The notes under the pieces: generated by a model
Told to the model about the DNA's origin: nothing
The model's database searches: none
What the model saw: the letters and a program-made list of their open reading frames with translations, nothing else
Made by a program: the position numbers and the translations under genes
Origin: Gracilariopsis chorda
Lineage: Eukaryota; Rhodophyta; Florideophyceae; Gracilariales; Gracilariaceae
Assembly (NCBI GenBank): GCA_003194525.1
Contig: NBIV01000100.1
Coordinates: 1 to 64,000, forward strand
Direction: 5' to 3'
DNA: 64,000 nt
In this document: positions 44,700 to 56,172 of the stretch, piece by piece
How positions within the stretch are numbered: position 1 is the first letter of the stretch
How the letters are laid out: each line of letters starts with the position of its first letter

Positions 44700-46110
44700 C
44701 TATTGAAAACCGGCATTAATGGGTGCAGATGTCAATCTTGTTTGCAAAGACTCAGTAATTAGCGCCTGCCTTTGCTTTGTTGACTCTCTGCTATGTTTCC
44801 CATCAAGAAATGCTCTTCTCGCCCGCTGAAGATGCCATAAAGCGTCTCCAACCTGGCATTCTATCGCCAAAACTTCCATTCCCCCAAACATGTGTGCCAG
44901 CAGAGCATTGTTAGGGATATCTTTCATCGCCGTAACCGTACTTTCGGCATCCTCTTCTTCGCTTGCACTATGCTCCACGACACTTTCTGAAACAATCGTA
45001 CTATCCAGCACCTCCATCGAACCATTAACACAGGCTTCCACTACATCATCCAGAAACTCTAAATTGATCCACCTCTCAACATCCCTTCTTTTTAAAGTTT
45101 CTAATGCCACTTCTTCAGAACCAAGGACAATGTTCATTTTAGAAACCATCGCAATCAAGTCACCCAGCACTTCTCATCAATGGATTTGCAACTGGCCCTG
45201 ACTTTCCCATGTTTGTTCATCAAATTAGCCTGTATCCCAAAAGGCAGTATACTTGCCTTCATCCAAAAGCAAGCGATTGTTTCCTCACAAACCGTATCTC
45301 GCGAGCACACAAATAACTTCGAAACGTCGAGCATGTGAAGGTCATGGCCCTCAGTTAGGCCCTTCAGGCCAGCCTTCACCTTGTTGGCAATGGCTAGACA
45401 TTTCCTCTGTTCTCTAGTTTCCATATTTAGTATCAGGTTTTGTAGCAGAGTGTGACGATAAAGAGCCTTCCATGCGGCTATGATGAACATATCCATCGGC
45501 AGATGGAGAAAAGTACAGTCCGAGGTACCGTGAGTATTTTCACCCGTGACTCTGCTTGAAAAATGTCTTTGCCGTGACAGCCAAAATTACCCATCAGTAG
45601 GGCTACTTCGCGCAACTTCTTTTTGCGAATGCCAGGCAGGAACATGGTAAAGTAGCAAGGGCAAAAAATTGCCCCATCAGCCCCCGCATTTCGTTGATGA
45701 AAGTCGGGTACTGCGGGTGGAAGCATGCAAAAACAACTCAGCTGGTTTGCGGTGCCTTTGATAGCCATTGGCAACTCTCAGGATTCTGTTGCATTTGTGC
45801 AAACAAACGCAGTCACCTGTTATTTCGCGCTCATTGTTTTGATCCCACGCAACGTCTTGCGATCTTCAAAGGTTCCAGAATATGTTCTTCGGGGTAGCAG
45901 CGTGTAAAAAAAGCCAGTTTCATCGATTTTATAGATGTATTTAGGGTTATGATTCAGCAGTTCCCTTCGAAGAGTATTGATACCTGCGCGATTTGGTGCC
46001 CTTCGACTTCACCCGCTTAAACGTGCAACAAAACTGAGCAAAGGGCTTGTCTATTGACAAACTTCTCAACCCATCTGCGAGAAGCGGCGAACATGATAAG
46101 CACTTTATGC
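44700..46110 (-). pseudogene. Tigger/pogo-like transposase, Tc5-HTH and DDE_1 part, heavily broken
   Basis: From right to left on the minus strand: AASRRWVEKFVNRQ (Tc5-type HTH helix), PKYIYKIDETGFF (first catalytic Asp), a core with FLPGIRKKKLREVALLMGNF (the usual D-N context reads MGN), and MDMFIIAAWKALYRHTLLQN (the Q-P-M-D-x-G-like block after the third Asp). The last part (45170-44700) is a charged C-terminus with an acidic run (SASEEEDAEST). Several frameshifts and stops between 45500 and 46000 prevent expression. Confidence 0.75.
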
Positions 46111-46354
46111 TTGTCAGATGTAGAAAATTTTAACATAGCAACGCTAATCATGCACGCTTTTGTTTACAGTACGTTTTGTGTAACTGGCATTTTGGCGGAT
46201 CTGACATAATTGAGGAAGTTCAAAAGTTCTTGTTCAACCCTAAAAATTAGAACGGGTTGGATTTTTTACAGAGAAAAAGAATCTTGGTTGATGTTTGCTT
46301 CGTTCAGCAACGCGAAAACAAGTGATTTGATATTTCGTACAGTATCAGCACGTA

Positions 46355-48573
46355 GGTAAATAAGGGACAGTTTCAACAAATTTAAAATGAATATAACTTC
46401 TTGAACTCCATTGCATCTGGTTTTTTGTGACATGTAAGCTTGGAGGATATCCTACTGGATAGCCAAGATTTGGGGTCAGACGGTGTCAAACAACCATTGT
46501 TGAATGAGATTTTTGCTACGACAAAGTATCCCCTTAAAGTACACCTTTTGAGGTAAAAAAGGGACACTGTCAAGCACTGTCGAGCGCCATTGGCGCCCAA
46601 AAACAGCTTCAAACTTCAGTAGCTCCCTGACGCTGCGCCGCCCGTAACCTCGCCCACTGACGCCGATCGGCCCGTGAACGGCTAAGTTGCTCCCATCGCA
46701 ATCCACGATTTGACAGCCAAAGCGCAAACAGCTCTTTTTCTCTCTGTGCCTGAGCCCGCTGTTCTGCTCTGCGAACACTTCCTTGCTCCCTTTGCTCTCG
46801 TCGAGCTTCGGCCTCGGCCGCCCTGGCCGCACGTTCTACAATTGTAGCCCTCTTTTCTAATTCCTTCGCCCTCAGCCTATCCAATACAACCCTTGTAGTA
46901 AGTAATGCACCTGCCGTCGTAACCAACGTTCCGTTCTCAACTACTTCACCATCTGACCTCAACATGTTCCGATTTTCCACATACTCTTTCACCAGAGCAA
47001 GATAGTTTTCATGCGCAACCTCTTGACAAGACGCTGTTCCAATGTTTGTTATATCCGTCTTCTTGACAACGTCCGGATTTGCCGTTTGCTTGTGCGGATC
47101 ACACAACCCGCAAGCCTCAAAACCCTTCACAATATTGTTGTAAGTTACAGCTCGAATGTAGGCTTTGGTTAACAAATCGCATATGGTTTACACATCGTTT
47201 CGCGAATCGTCTTGCGCGCAAAGGATTCGCTCGTTGAGATAGTTACGGAAGTAATTCTTGAAGGGAGAGAAAACGGAGTAGTCAAGAACTTGAGTTCTGT
47301 GACTTGTGTGTGCAGGCAAACAGAGAGCTATTATGCCATTATCATCAAGAAGTGTAAGGCTTTGTACGAGCAGTGCGCCCCGTAACCGTCGAACGTCAAG
47401 ACAATGTGGCGATGCTTCCTTCTTGTTTCCGTTGTTTCCTGTACAAAGTGCTCAACCCATTCGAAGAAGACGGCTGTATTGACGCCTGCCGGGTCCCTGT
47501 AACAGGTAATGGCATTAGCTGGTAGATAGCAAGAGGGTGTTTCTCTGGTTCCATCGGCACGGAGTCGATATTTTGCGCGGGCACCTTGAAGTACGACAAG
47601 GGGAGACCATGCGCGTCCATCTCCAGATACTACGAGCATTATCGTAACATGCTGCGCATTTCCGGACCACTTCAATTCAACGGAGTTGCTTCGGTCTTTG
47701 CTATTGAATAAGCCCTTCGAGCGAGCTCTTGTTGCTGTACATACAGAAAAGCCACTTTCGTCGATGTTAAAGACTTGTTCGGGGCTGTTTATTTTGTACT
47801 CCTTGTACCCTTGCACAATGCGAGCGAAATGGGTGGCAAGATTTTCCGGAGACATCGCGATCAATCTCAATTTTTCTAGGTTGCTGCGCCGCTTGAGGGA
47901 TATTTCTTGATGGCGTCTTAAGAAGCTGCGAACAAAGTACTCACCGGGGCGGTAGTTTTTTAATGGGATTTGCAGACGTCTGTATTGTGGGAGACCTCTC
48001 ACGTAGCACTGAACTATGTCCTTGAAGCATTATCTTGAGAGTGGCGTTCTTCTGTTGGAGAAGTGGAGAACTGCTTCACATATTGTTTGTTCTTCTGAGG
48101 GTATAAGGGATGGTCGTCTTCCCCTGGTTTGTTTGATCACTTTGTGGCATAGTGAGCGGTGGAGGTGGGACTTAGCGACCTGGAAGCGATCGTCGATTTT
48201 TCGCAGTGAAGTGTGACCTTGTCTATGAAAGTCGATGGCGTTCTGGAGTTTCTGCGTGTAGCTCCGATTGCTGTTCTGCGCCAAAACACGTTTGGAAACC
48301 ATGAGAATTAGCCTCGGATGATGAAAGTTAATTCGGTGGAAATGCAGTCTTGAGACAGGGATATGGATATGAAAATGGTGTCCGGATTGGTTTGTGGGGG
48401 GTATCTGGCAGTAAGGGAAAATGCTGAGTTCGAATCTGGCGCCAGAATTTGAATCATATGAGCCGTTTGCTGGGTACAAGATAAGCTTTCTCTCTTTGTC
48501 GACAGTTTGCTGTAAATGCCTTCAATTTTCACCAACACTCCGTCCCTAATTACCACACTGTCCCCGATTTACC
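46355..48573 (-). mobile_element. DDE_1 (Tc1/mariner-pogo superfamily) transposon, 2.2 kb with 17-bp TIRs
   Basis: The left end GGTAAATAAGGGACAGT (46355-46371) and the reverse complement of 48557-48573 agree at 15 of 17 positions. The left flank is TA and the right flank is TG, compatible with a TA duplication that has since mutated. The element contains one transposase gene and sits inside an older Tigger-like gene whose two parts lie on either side. Confidence 0.82.
46609..48302 (-). pseudogene. DDE_1 transposase with psq-like HTH, near full length but broken
   Basis: The start ATG is at 48302 (MVSKRVLAQNSNR). An HTH region follows (SYTQKLQNAIDFHRQGHTSL, then HRSLCHKVIKQ). A TAA at 48030-48032 interrupts it; the frame resumes with NYRPGEYFVRSFLRRH and the DDE domain: VFNIDESGFSVC (first Asp), IVLTFDGYGAHCSYKALHFL (second Asp), then, after a one-base shift near 47335, ALCLPAHTSHRTQVLDYSVF with the third acidic position. 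A second stop lies at 47188-47190. The tail is an Arg/Glu-rich coiled coil (RAARAAEAEARREQREQG) ending at 46609. It would cut and paste the element in the nucleus. Confidence 0.82.
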
Positions 48574-48760
48574 TGCATCGATGATACGATTTGCGAGGGC
48601 AAACTGACACATGATTGCAATCGTGCTGTGTCCATTTTTGAGTAGCTGGAGAATTTGCCGTTGCTCTCCGATGGTCAAGCGCTTACGCATTTGCTTTTTC
48701 AGCTTTGGGCAGGATTCACGACGAACGATGTTCGGTGTCGTTGTTCTTGTGACGCAAACG
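48574..48760 (-). pseudogene. N-terminal CENP-B/pogo-type HTH of the split Tigger element
   Basis: KLKKQMRKRLTIGEQRQILQ continues into LLKNGHSTIAIMCQFALA, the helix-turn-helix start of CENP-B/Tigger transposases. Homology stops exactly at the inserted element's right TIR (48573). Confidence 0.6.
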
Positions 48761-48903
48761 ACGCCCTTCACTCTATTTTTTTGGGACAGACAGACACCAT
48801 CAGCGTTACACGCGGACGCGTAGAACAACACGTGGCAAATTTCGTGTTAAACGTCTGAACCGGCATTATTGGGAGGGTGCCAGTAACTAGAGCGGCACTA
48901 TTG

Positions 48904-51010
48904 CGAGTCCCCCCCTGTATCACAAACAGTTGGTTCAAAGTTTTGAAATGGTGTGTTCAGAGAGCGCCAAGTGGCCAAATAAAACGTATGCACTGCGATC
49001 TGAGTTACAGTGAGTCCCATCAGGGCACAAGCAGGGGCAGGCAGGTCCAATTTAAGAAATTTCGAAACCGGCCAATGGGGAAGCAGGATTGGCCGACCAG
49101 GCTTCCGATCAGGTTTCTCCGGCACGGCCCAAAAGGGTCCGATATGGTGTGATTCCTTTGTACAATCTAAGTGGAATGCCTGGCACTCGTTTTGGTTCAG
49201 GTGAAGGCATGGCCTCAAACGGCTGCACAACGTCAGAACTCGCCCTGAGTTCGAATTATACGTTCCCCCGCTCCCGAACCTTGACTGATGATCAGTTTCA
49301 TGCTTAGTTCCTTCTGTGTTTCAGCGAGAGATCGCCTTCTGTAGACAGGTAGGATTTTGAAAAAGTATGGCTGTTGCAAGGTAGGATTTATCCTACCTTT
49401 CGCAACATCCATATACACGTGAATCCTTGTAGGATTCATCTCTAGGACGACGAAGAAGTTAACATTACCATCACAACAGAAGTTGGAACGTTTAAACTTT
49501 TATCTGAGCCCCGAAAGTTATCTAAGCAAATTATGTGCAAAACTTATTTGCAAAAGCGCGGGTCTTAAAATAGGGTATGTGTTAACATGTAAAGAGAAAT
49601 CATGTCGTTGGCCTCGCATGTTGATGCAACGTGAAATCCAGCTGAGTCAGCAAGGCCTCTTAGCTGTATCAAGGTTAGTGCTTTGTCAAAATAAACAGTA
49701 CTTAAATGGGTTTTTGGATCGGGCAAATGGGATAAATGAACAGTCGAGTGCCTTTTCATTCTCAAAGACTGCAAATCGACTTCCCATCCATTCATCCACA
49801 AACAGTAATAAGAACTCTCGGATATGTGGAATATTGTCTGGGGGAAAAACGTTTTGACATACAAAATGTCGTCATAGAGACAGATTAAGATATGAACATA
49901 CCAAATCCAGGATGTGCAGTGATAGACAACCCACACATGTACACGAGACCGCGATATCGCGAATCCGTGAATCTCCAGATCAGAAATGAATAACACTGTC
50001 AATCAACTAGAAGAGATTATTGCCGGTAGCACACTAGGAACGTCTACCCGTTTATGGACCCTAATTAAAGAAGAAAGGACCATTGCACTTCTAGAAGCTG
50101 ATAACCGTGCTTCCAAGCACATCAGAAACATGCCGACTGTATCCTGCATGCTTCCATGACTAAACGCCCGCTGTGGAGGTGTTACAAGTCGCGTGGAAAG
50201 AAAAGTGAGACTAGCTACGGTTACATCTTCATCGCTGCTGAACAATCACGAGCATTTAGCATTTTTTGCCTTTGATACTGAACCGTTCCCCTACGGCCTT
50301 CGGCGGAGCAATACGCTCGTGGTGAAAGAGAAGGACAGTTGTGATTCACACCCAGTCCAGATCATGTTCTGAAGATAAGGACGGATTGCCAGTCATCCAT
50401 GCTAACCACCAAAGCAAGGCAGTACTTGTTCGGAAATTCGTCGGCATATAACGGTATCAGTGGCACCATTGGAGAACGCTTCATAAGCTTTGCTTCGTTT
50501 GCGTTTCTTAAATGTTAATTGCCAAAAATTCTGATACCGCATATGCGCGGCTGCATCCTTGCTGATCACAACTGTGCGAGCACCCACGATAACGGTATGG
50601 ACGCGGTGCTCCAACCTATGCTTTTCATGTCTCTTCACGTCAACCTTCAACCCTCTGGCAAGCCAATCACCGGCGTATTTCGTTCCATTCCACACAATTC
50701 CGTTGCAGGCAAGATGATGTGCGGCATGGCCTGTCCTGCATACTTCTTCCTATTGGAACATAGATAGGTGATATGGATGCCTGCTGCCGCCCTGTCCTCG
50801 TTTCAAAGCAAGTCTTCAATTCAAAGACGTGATACAATTCAAGTGTAATTGTAGCGATAGAACTCCATGTGAACTGCTGCTTATAACGATGATTCTGGGT
50901 CTGTCGGTCGTTACATTGGTCAGCTTTGTTTTGTCAAGACCGAAAAACGATTCCGAAAACAAGGTTTGGCAGACGCAACGCCCATTCCATACGACCTTAG
51001 GGGACGCTCT
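48904..51010. other. No recognisable gene; one hairpin
   Basis: Short unmatched frames only, including 49565-50002, 50003-50245 and 50402-50695 on the minus strand, none with a domain I recognise. A hairpin lies at 49373-49406. Confidence 0.4.
49373..49406. repeat. Hairpin
   Basis: GTTGCAAGGTAGGA is followed after four bases by TCCTACCTTTCGCAAC, pairing over 14 bp with a small bulge. The motif GTAGGATT recurs nearby at about 49350 and 49430. Confidence 0.6.
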
Positions 51011-51020
51011 TGAAAAGTAC

Positions 51021-51027
51021 TATAAAT
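51021..51027 (+). promoter_or_regulatory. TATA box of the TIMP-like gene
   Basis: TATAAAT lies 101 bases upstream of the ATG at 51128, in a position to start a transcript near 51050 with a short leader. Confidence 0.6.
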
Positions 51028-51127
51028 CCAGCAGACGCCTCACCTCCCTGCACTCAGCTTCCCGCCTCACCTTGTTCAGCAAGCTCTTTTCAAAACACTT
51101 TCGTAGCGAAGGAGTTTTCAAGCAATC

Positions 51128-51745
51128 ATGAAATCCGTGTTGTTCGCGCTACTCCTAGGAGCGTCTTTGTTCGTGGCAAATGCATGCACGTGTTTCCCAA
51201 CAACTCTCAAGCGCTCGTTTTTCGACACTACCACCGACAAGGTGTTGAAAGGCAAGGTTCTGTTCGTCCTTTCACCGCCAAATCTAGATCCGTTTGGAAA
51301 GCGTACATTCCTCATTCAGACCGAGACCGTATACAAAGGATGTAATGTTCCCTCGTGGTTCATCGCCGATTCACCTGTTCAGTCGGCAACATGTGGTATA
51401 AATCTTTCCAAAGGAACCTCCTATCTGTTTGTTCTTCCCAAGGGGGGTCCGGTAAAGATGATCAATTTATGTATGTTCATTCGCCCGTTCAGCTCCTTGT
51501 CGCGAAAGGAAGTGCAGTTTTTGAACACTAGGAATGTTTGTTGTAAGGGGGTTTGTCAATGTGCAGATGGGAATCCCCCGGTGAACTGCTTTAGACAGCC
51601 TTGCTCGCCGCCTGAAACGCCGCCTTGTGATGAGGCTGTAAGATGTGTGGACAACTACTGTGGTGGATGCTTGGCGGAATGGTTTACGAAAGATGGAGAA
51701 TATGCGTGCCTGCCAAGCCTATTCCCAGAAACGACTGACGCTTAG
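51128..51745 (+). CDS. Secreted TIMP-like (NTR domain) protein with Cys-rich tail, 205 aa
   Basis: The first 19 residues form a signal peptide (MKSVLFALLLGASLFVANA) ending in ANA before CTCFP. The mature protein would therefore start with Cys-Thr-Cys, as in TIMPs, where the N-terminal Cys chelates the zinc of a metalloprotease. The NTR-like domain runs to about residue 135 (VLKGKVLFVLS, ETVYKGCNVPSWF, TCGINLSKGTSYLFVLP). A Cys-rich tail follows (CCKGVCQCADG, CFRQPC, CVDNYCGGCLAEWF), with several likely disulphides. The gene is intronless and bounded by a TATA box and an AATAAA signal. The NTR/TIMP fold is inferred from motifs; inhibition of a metalloprotease is not shown. Confidence 0.8.
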   Translation: MKSVLFALLLGASLFVANACTCFPTTLKRSFFDTTTDKVLKGKVLFVLSPPNLDPFGKRTFLIQTETVYKGCNVPSWFIADSPVQSATCGINLSKGTSYLFVLPKGGPVKMINLCMFIRPFSSLSRKEVQFLNTRNVCCKGVCQCADGNPPVNCFRQPCSPPETPPCDEAVRCVDNYCGGCLAEWFTKDGEYACLPSLFPETTDA

Positions 51746-51844
51746 GTCCTTCGCATCTGGTCTGCTGTGATCGTTCATCCTTATTCCCCACTGATGGATG
51801 GCGGTGGAAGTAAATTGTAATACACCGGTGTAGGTTTGCCCGCT

Positions 51845-51850
51845 AATAAA
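51845..51850 (+). terminator. AATAAA polyadenylation signal of the TIMP-like gene
   Basis: AATAAA lies 100 bases after the stop codon, giving a compact transcription unit of about 0.8 kb. Confidence 0.55.
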
Positions 51851-51870
51851 ACTGGTAAGGTTAGATTATT

Positions 51871-52997
51871 TTAAGACAAAGAGAGAGTTATGGGTAACAA
51901 TGACCGGCTATGAATTTGTATACGTAACTTTCTGAGAGCAGAGAAAGCTCTCGGAGGGTGCCTTTCCCTATTAGGCACCAGCTCAAGAGCTCCAAGAGCT
52001 CTTGAAGTAGATCCGCTCGCCCTTTTTACCGGTCTTGGAAGCGTAGATATTGCGCAGCAGAGCATTTCTTGGTTGAAAGCAGTCGGGCAGAATGAATGGG
52101 CCCAAGTTCAGTCCTCCCATTGGGCTTTCTTGCGGTTTCCCTACTTTATCACCAGGGAAGGAGTGAGGGTTCTGGTCAGCGTCCTTAGTATCTGGATGAG
52201 GCCCTGCAATCATCCGTGTTTCTCTCCGAGGATTCAGACAAGTTGTACACGCGACATCAACGAAGCCCACTGAACGGTAGTTTATGTTGCTAGCCACAGA
52301 AAGCTAGGACCCTTGTAGCAGAGATACAGCAGTGGCGGTTTGCAAAAGGAAAACGTGTTAACAGTGGCGAGTGTGTCATCTGCCAGACAGATGGCTCGCT
52401 TTGATACGAAGATGGATTGGATGAGAGTTGAGGCGCTGCTAGCTGGCTTGGTCTATGGGTATGAAACAGTGTAAGAGTTAGCTAACTCATCTGGCTTTCG
52501 GGATGTCCGTAGAACGGTGCGTAGCGTCAGCAAGGATGGCCATCGCTTACAACTCTAGCTTACTCTCAGCCAAAGATGGATCGGCACTACGTGGCGCTGT
52601 CCACCATAGAGTAAGCCACTTGAGTAGGTAACACATGAGACAATTCTGTGGCAGTTGGGCTTTACCTGATCAGAGGTGATCAGAAGGGGGCATTCTCGAC
52701 AGCATCTGAGGGGCATGAGTTACAAACTGTCGTTTAGAATGTCTTGTACAGAGACCATGCATGTGTTCGTGTGATTACTGCAAACTAAAGAGTCAACTTT
52801 CTATCGGGAATAACGCTCCTGGCGACGAAGCCATCGGTTCAGCGAGAACGGCGCGGCGACATTGGGTAACCTTGGATAACCTCGTTAACCCAAGACCAAA
52901 CACATCATCACCGCAATGTCAGGCTTACAGCACCGGCTGAACGGAGACTGTAAAACGATGTACTTATAAATAAACGCACCACGTGGACAGCGATGAG
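51871..52997. other. Intergenic region, no recognisable gene
   Basis: Between the two convergent host-like genes. Short unmatched frames only; there are several small inverted repeats such as GAGCTCCAAGAGCTC near 51986, but nothing I can assign. Confidence 0.4.
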
Positions 52998-54017
52998 TCA
53001 CTGCGGGTGTCCGAAGCGGACGTTGGGGTGCACGTAAATGGCGTCCATTCCGAGGAACGTCTTGCCGACGGGCGAGTTGTCGCCGTGCTTGCCCACCAGC
53101 AGTCGTCGGTACCCAACGCGCTCCAAGAAGCTCTTCACCTCGTCAAAGCTCTTCGTCACCTCGACGGAAATCACGTCGATCTGCACGCTGTTCCAGTCAA
53201 TCCCTTGCAAAACCTCGTATTCATGCCCCTCTACATCCAGGCTGAGAAAGTCCACGCGTCGAATCGCGTTGCGGTTTAGTAGGGTCTGCACCGATACGCA
53301 GCGTTCCTTCATTAGGGTGCGGCTTGAAGAGTTACCCCCAAACTTGTACGAGTCGCCCATGACGCCGCCTAGTTCTCCGCGTAACGCGAATTCAACCTCT
53401 TGTCCGTCCGTCTTTCCCGCGCACGTCGGAACAAGTTGACACGATCGTTCCCGAAAAGTAGCTTCGTAATACATCGGATTACCCTCCACACAAATCCCCT
53501 TCCACCCGAGACAACGGTCATAAAAGTAGCTATTGGACAGTCGAATGGGGTGGTTCGAAGCCACATCCAAGTACACACCGCGTCGATTCAGTCGGTTGAA
53601 ATGGTTGATGTACATATACGCATCCTGTCCAAACTGTGAAAACATCCATACCTTACCCAACCCAATGCTCTCAGCGACGTGCTTCACGTCCTGCGCGCAG
53701 CTGTGCTTTGAGCCGTAAAGCCCGCATAACAACCTGTTCGTTTTCAGTTTCTGAAAGATTGCTTTGCATGGCGGCGCGTCTTCTCCGTACTGCCAGTCGC
53801 GTCGTGAAAGCGTGCTGATGTTGTTGAAATGACGCTCGTGATATGAGAGTGGCGGAAAGGGAAGCTTTGATAGTTGAATCAGGATGGTAACCAATAAGGC
53901 CAATACCACAACGCTTAGAATTGTTGACAGTGACGCATTCCCGCGTAGCTGCTTCATCATTTGGTACATCTGCATGGAGGGTGCTTTTTGCTTCGAGGTT
54001 GACGCGGAGGATGTCAT
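52998..54017 (-). CDS. FkbM-family methyltransferase with N-terminal membrane anchor, 339 aa
   Basis: Intact ATG-to-stop frame without introns. Residues about 30-52 form one hydrophobic helix (STILSVVVLALLVTILIQL) after a short basic N-terminus, a type II signal anchor typical of Golgi enzymes. The lumenal part has the SAM-binding motif RRGVYLDVASNHPIRLSNSY followed by GWKGICVEGNPMYYE, and the second FkbM block VDFLSLDVEGHEYEVLQGID. FkbM enzymes O-methylate sugars or small molecules; with a Golgi-type anchor, methylation of cell-wall polysaccharide or glycoprotein glycans is plausible but inferred. Its transcription converges on the TIMP-like gene. Confidence 0.88.
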   Translation of the reverse strand: MTSSASTSKQKAPSMQMYQMMKQLRGNASLSTILSVVVLALLVTILIQLSKLPFPPLSYHERHFNNISTLSRRDWQYGEDAPPCKAIFQKLKTNRLLCGLYGSKHSCAQDVKHVAESIGLGKVWMFSQFGQDAYMYINHFNRLNRRGVYLDVASNHPIRLSNSYFYDRCLGWKGICVEGNPMYYEATFRERSCQLVPTCAGKTDGQEVEFALRGELGGVMGDSYKFGGNSSSRTLMKERCVSVQTLLNRNAIRRVDFLSLDVEGHEYEVLQGIDWNSVQIDVISVEVTKSFDEVKSFLERVGYRRLLVGKHGDNSPVGKTFLGMDAIYVHPNVRFGHPQ

Positions 54018-56172
54018 GTCTGCGGATACGGAGGAGCTCGAGAATTAGGGAAGAGAGTTCACTTTCCTATCGGTAAAGCGCCGGTTGCGGTGACCTGTAA
54101 TCAGCCCTTCGTGAAGCTCTGTCCCGAGGAGTAGTTAGAAAGGCTTGTGTGAGCTTCAGTTCGCTGTCCGCAGGGTGTGGAGAGTGTTTGTTGCTTCTCT
54201 TGATTGGCAGCTTATCGCTTGGCTGTCACTGTTGCGTACGATACTTTGTGAGTTGTCACCAAACGCGCGCTGTGGCGAACTTTGAAAAAAAAAAGGCTGA
54301 CAAGGCCTTTCTCTCCGCCATCCACTGGGTCTGTCGCGCTAAGCCAGGAGTAGACATCATGTAACGACTTCAGATTTGCGGACCTTATCCACGAAGCGTT
54401 CCGGAAGGATTTCAGGCACGTGTCTGCATGAGAGTGGATCTTGGAGCTGTTGGCTGGCTTGTAGCCGTCAGTGAATCACCCTAATTCCGTGGAGAGAAGA
54501 GGTATGAGTTGCTGCATGCTTTTTAAAAGCTTCTCTGTCTGCTTGCTCTGCTTGGCGGGGTGCTTTTGTCTTCTGCGGAGACGCTGTCGTGCTTGTGGCC
54601 CGACGGAAGCGGTAGCGCTAACCCTTCAGCCCTACTAGCTGTGACGGGTCGCTTCTGCAGAGTTGTCACTGAGGCGTTGTGTACACGAGAGACAGAAGTG
54701 GGTGGTTCTGCTTTCCTACTGCAGCGACATTGTGGCCACAGAAAATTGTGAAACCTTTCATCTATTCTTGACATGTCGTCTTGTTCAGAATTTTGGAGAA
54801 CAGACGAGTTGCTTTTCTTTCCATTTCAGAAGCTGCGTGGGACGGCCTTCTTTGCGATCTGGAAGTGAAAAGCTCTTATCTACTCACAAACCTCGTGAAC
54901 ACTCTGGTACAGGCCTGCATCATCTTGTAGTCAATTGCGAATCTTTCATTTGCACTCGGTGCATATGTCTCAGGTCATAGGGTCTGGGGATATCGTTCTA
55001 ACCCTTAGTTAGCCTTCCCTTCACCCTTTAACAATGCAAAGCCTATTTTTTACAAGAGGCATAAGTACAGAGTTTGGTACTTTCTCCCAAACCAAATCAG
55101 GCACATGTACTTTTGGCTTTTGCTATCCGCCTAAGTGGGACAGATTTTACTTCATTTTAGTTCTAGCGTTTGGCCCTGGCGTTTGCTGACATCGAGTACG
55201 TCATGTACTCTGCCACACATCTCTTGAGGTACGCTAGCAGCTTCGTATTGCAGTTATTATTGTAGCAAACTCGCGAACTCATCCATTTCGTGAAGGCTTC
55301 TGTGTATTTTGGTGCAGCCACCAAACTTCAATGAATATCAGGAATATATAGTTTACGAAACCTAACTGTTCAACATGTAATTCGTCTGGTGGCATCCATT
55401 TTGTTGCGTGCCAAGTCCTCAGAAGCCATATCTTTGCTCTTGCTACTTTGTTTAATTCGAAGTCTGTATATTTACGTGGAATAATTACCCTGGGTAGTGT
55501 GCTCAATCCCCAAAAGTTTCATAAGGAAAAGGCACAGTTTACGAGATGGAACAGAAAGAAGGGTTAAGCGCCAAGTGCTACCAATTTCGCAGACAACTAT
55601 AAATCGTCGAGCGTACCAGAAAGTGGGTTCAGAATTAAAGAAATGTGTCTGGCGCTCACCACCTTCAAGACATAGTATGGCCTATTATGCAAAAAGTGTG
55701 AAGGTGTCGATGGTTCGATCTCTTTTTCTGGCAATGAGTGGACTTTACGAAAGGACTACTGTAGGGTGTCTGTTATTATCGACCTCCTAAAGAGTAATGT
55801 GCCGCTTTTAACGGAGGTGCTGACAAAAATGTGTATGTTTCTCTAGGGATTAGCCGATGTAGATAACTACATATAGTAAGGAAGACCAAAATATATTGTT
55901 CGTGACCTGAATAGGACCTACTTCATGCTCCATGTAGATGGAAGTTCTCATACAATTCGGCTCAAACTTGTAATCTGGTTACAACTCGGAATAGTATTTG
56001 GTCGGTCTCGTCCTTATCTATCTCATTTTGAACATATCTCCTACATATGGTGAACATGACGCATATGCCTCTGCAGGGTTCCCTCTGTTGAAAATTCATT
56101 TCCACAGATTTCATATTTAAATTTGTCTGGAACCAAGTCAGGGTGCATTCTGGCTTTATGGATTTCCAAACC
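54018..56172. other. No recognisable gene
   Basis: Short unmatched frames on both strands (for example 54560-54751, 55497-55790, 55962-56180). Nothing shows a domain or a convincing gene structure. Confidence 0.4.

Larger units (their letters stand above)
44662..48903 (-). mobile_element. Old Tigger/pogo-like DNA transposon, split by a younger transposon
   Basis: Transposase remnants of one element lie on both sides of the 46355-48573 insertion: the DNA-binding helix-turn-helix on the right (48574-48760) and the Tc5-type HTH plus DDE domain on the left (44700-46110). Candidate terminal repeats are CAATATTGCCGC at 44662-44673 and its near-complement at 48892-48903 (11 of 12 match). I could not confirm a TA target duplication, so the outer ends are tentative. 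Confidence 0.6.
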
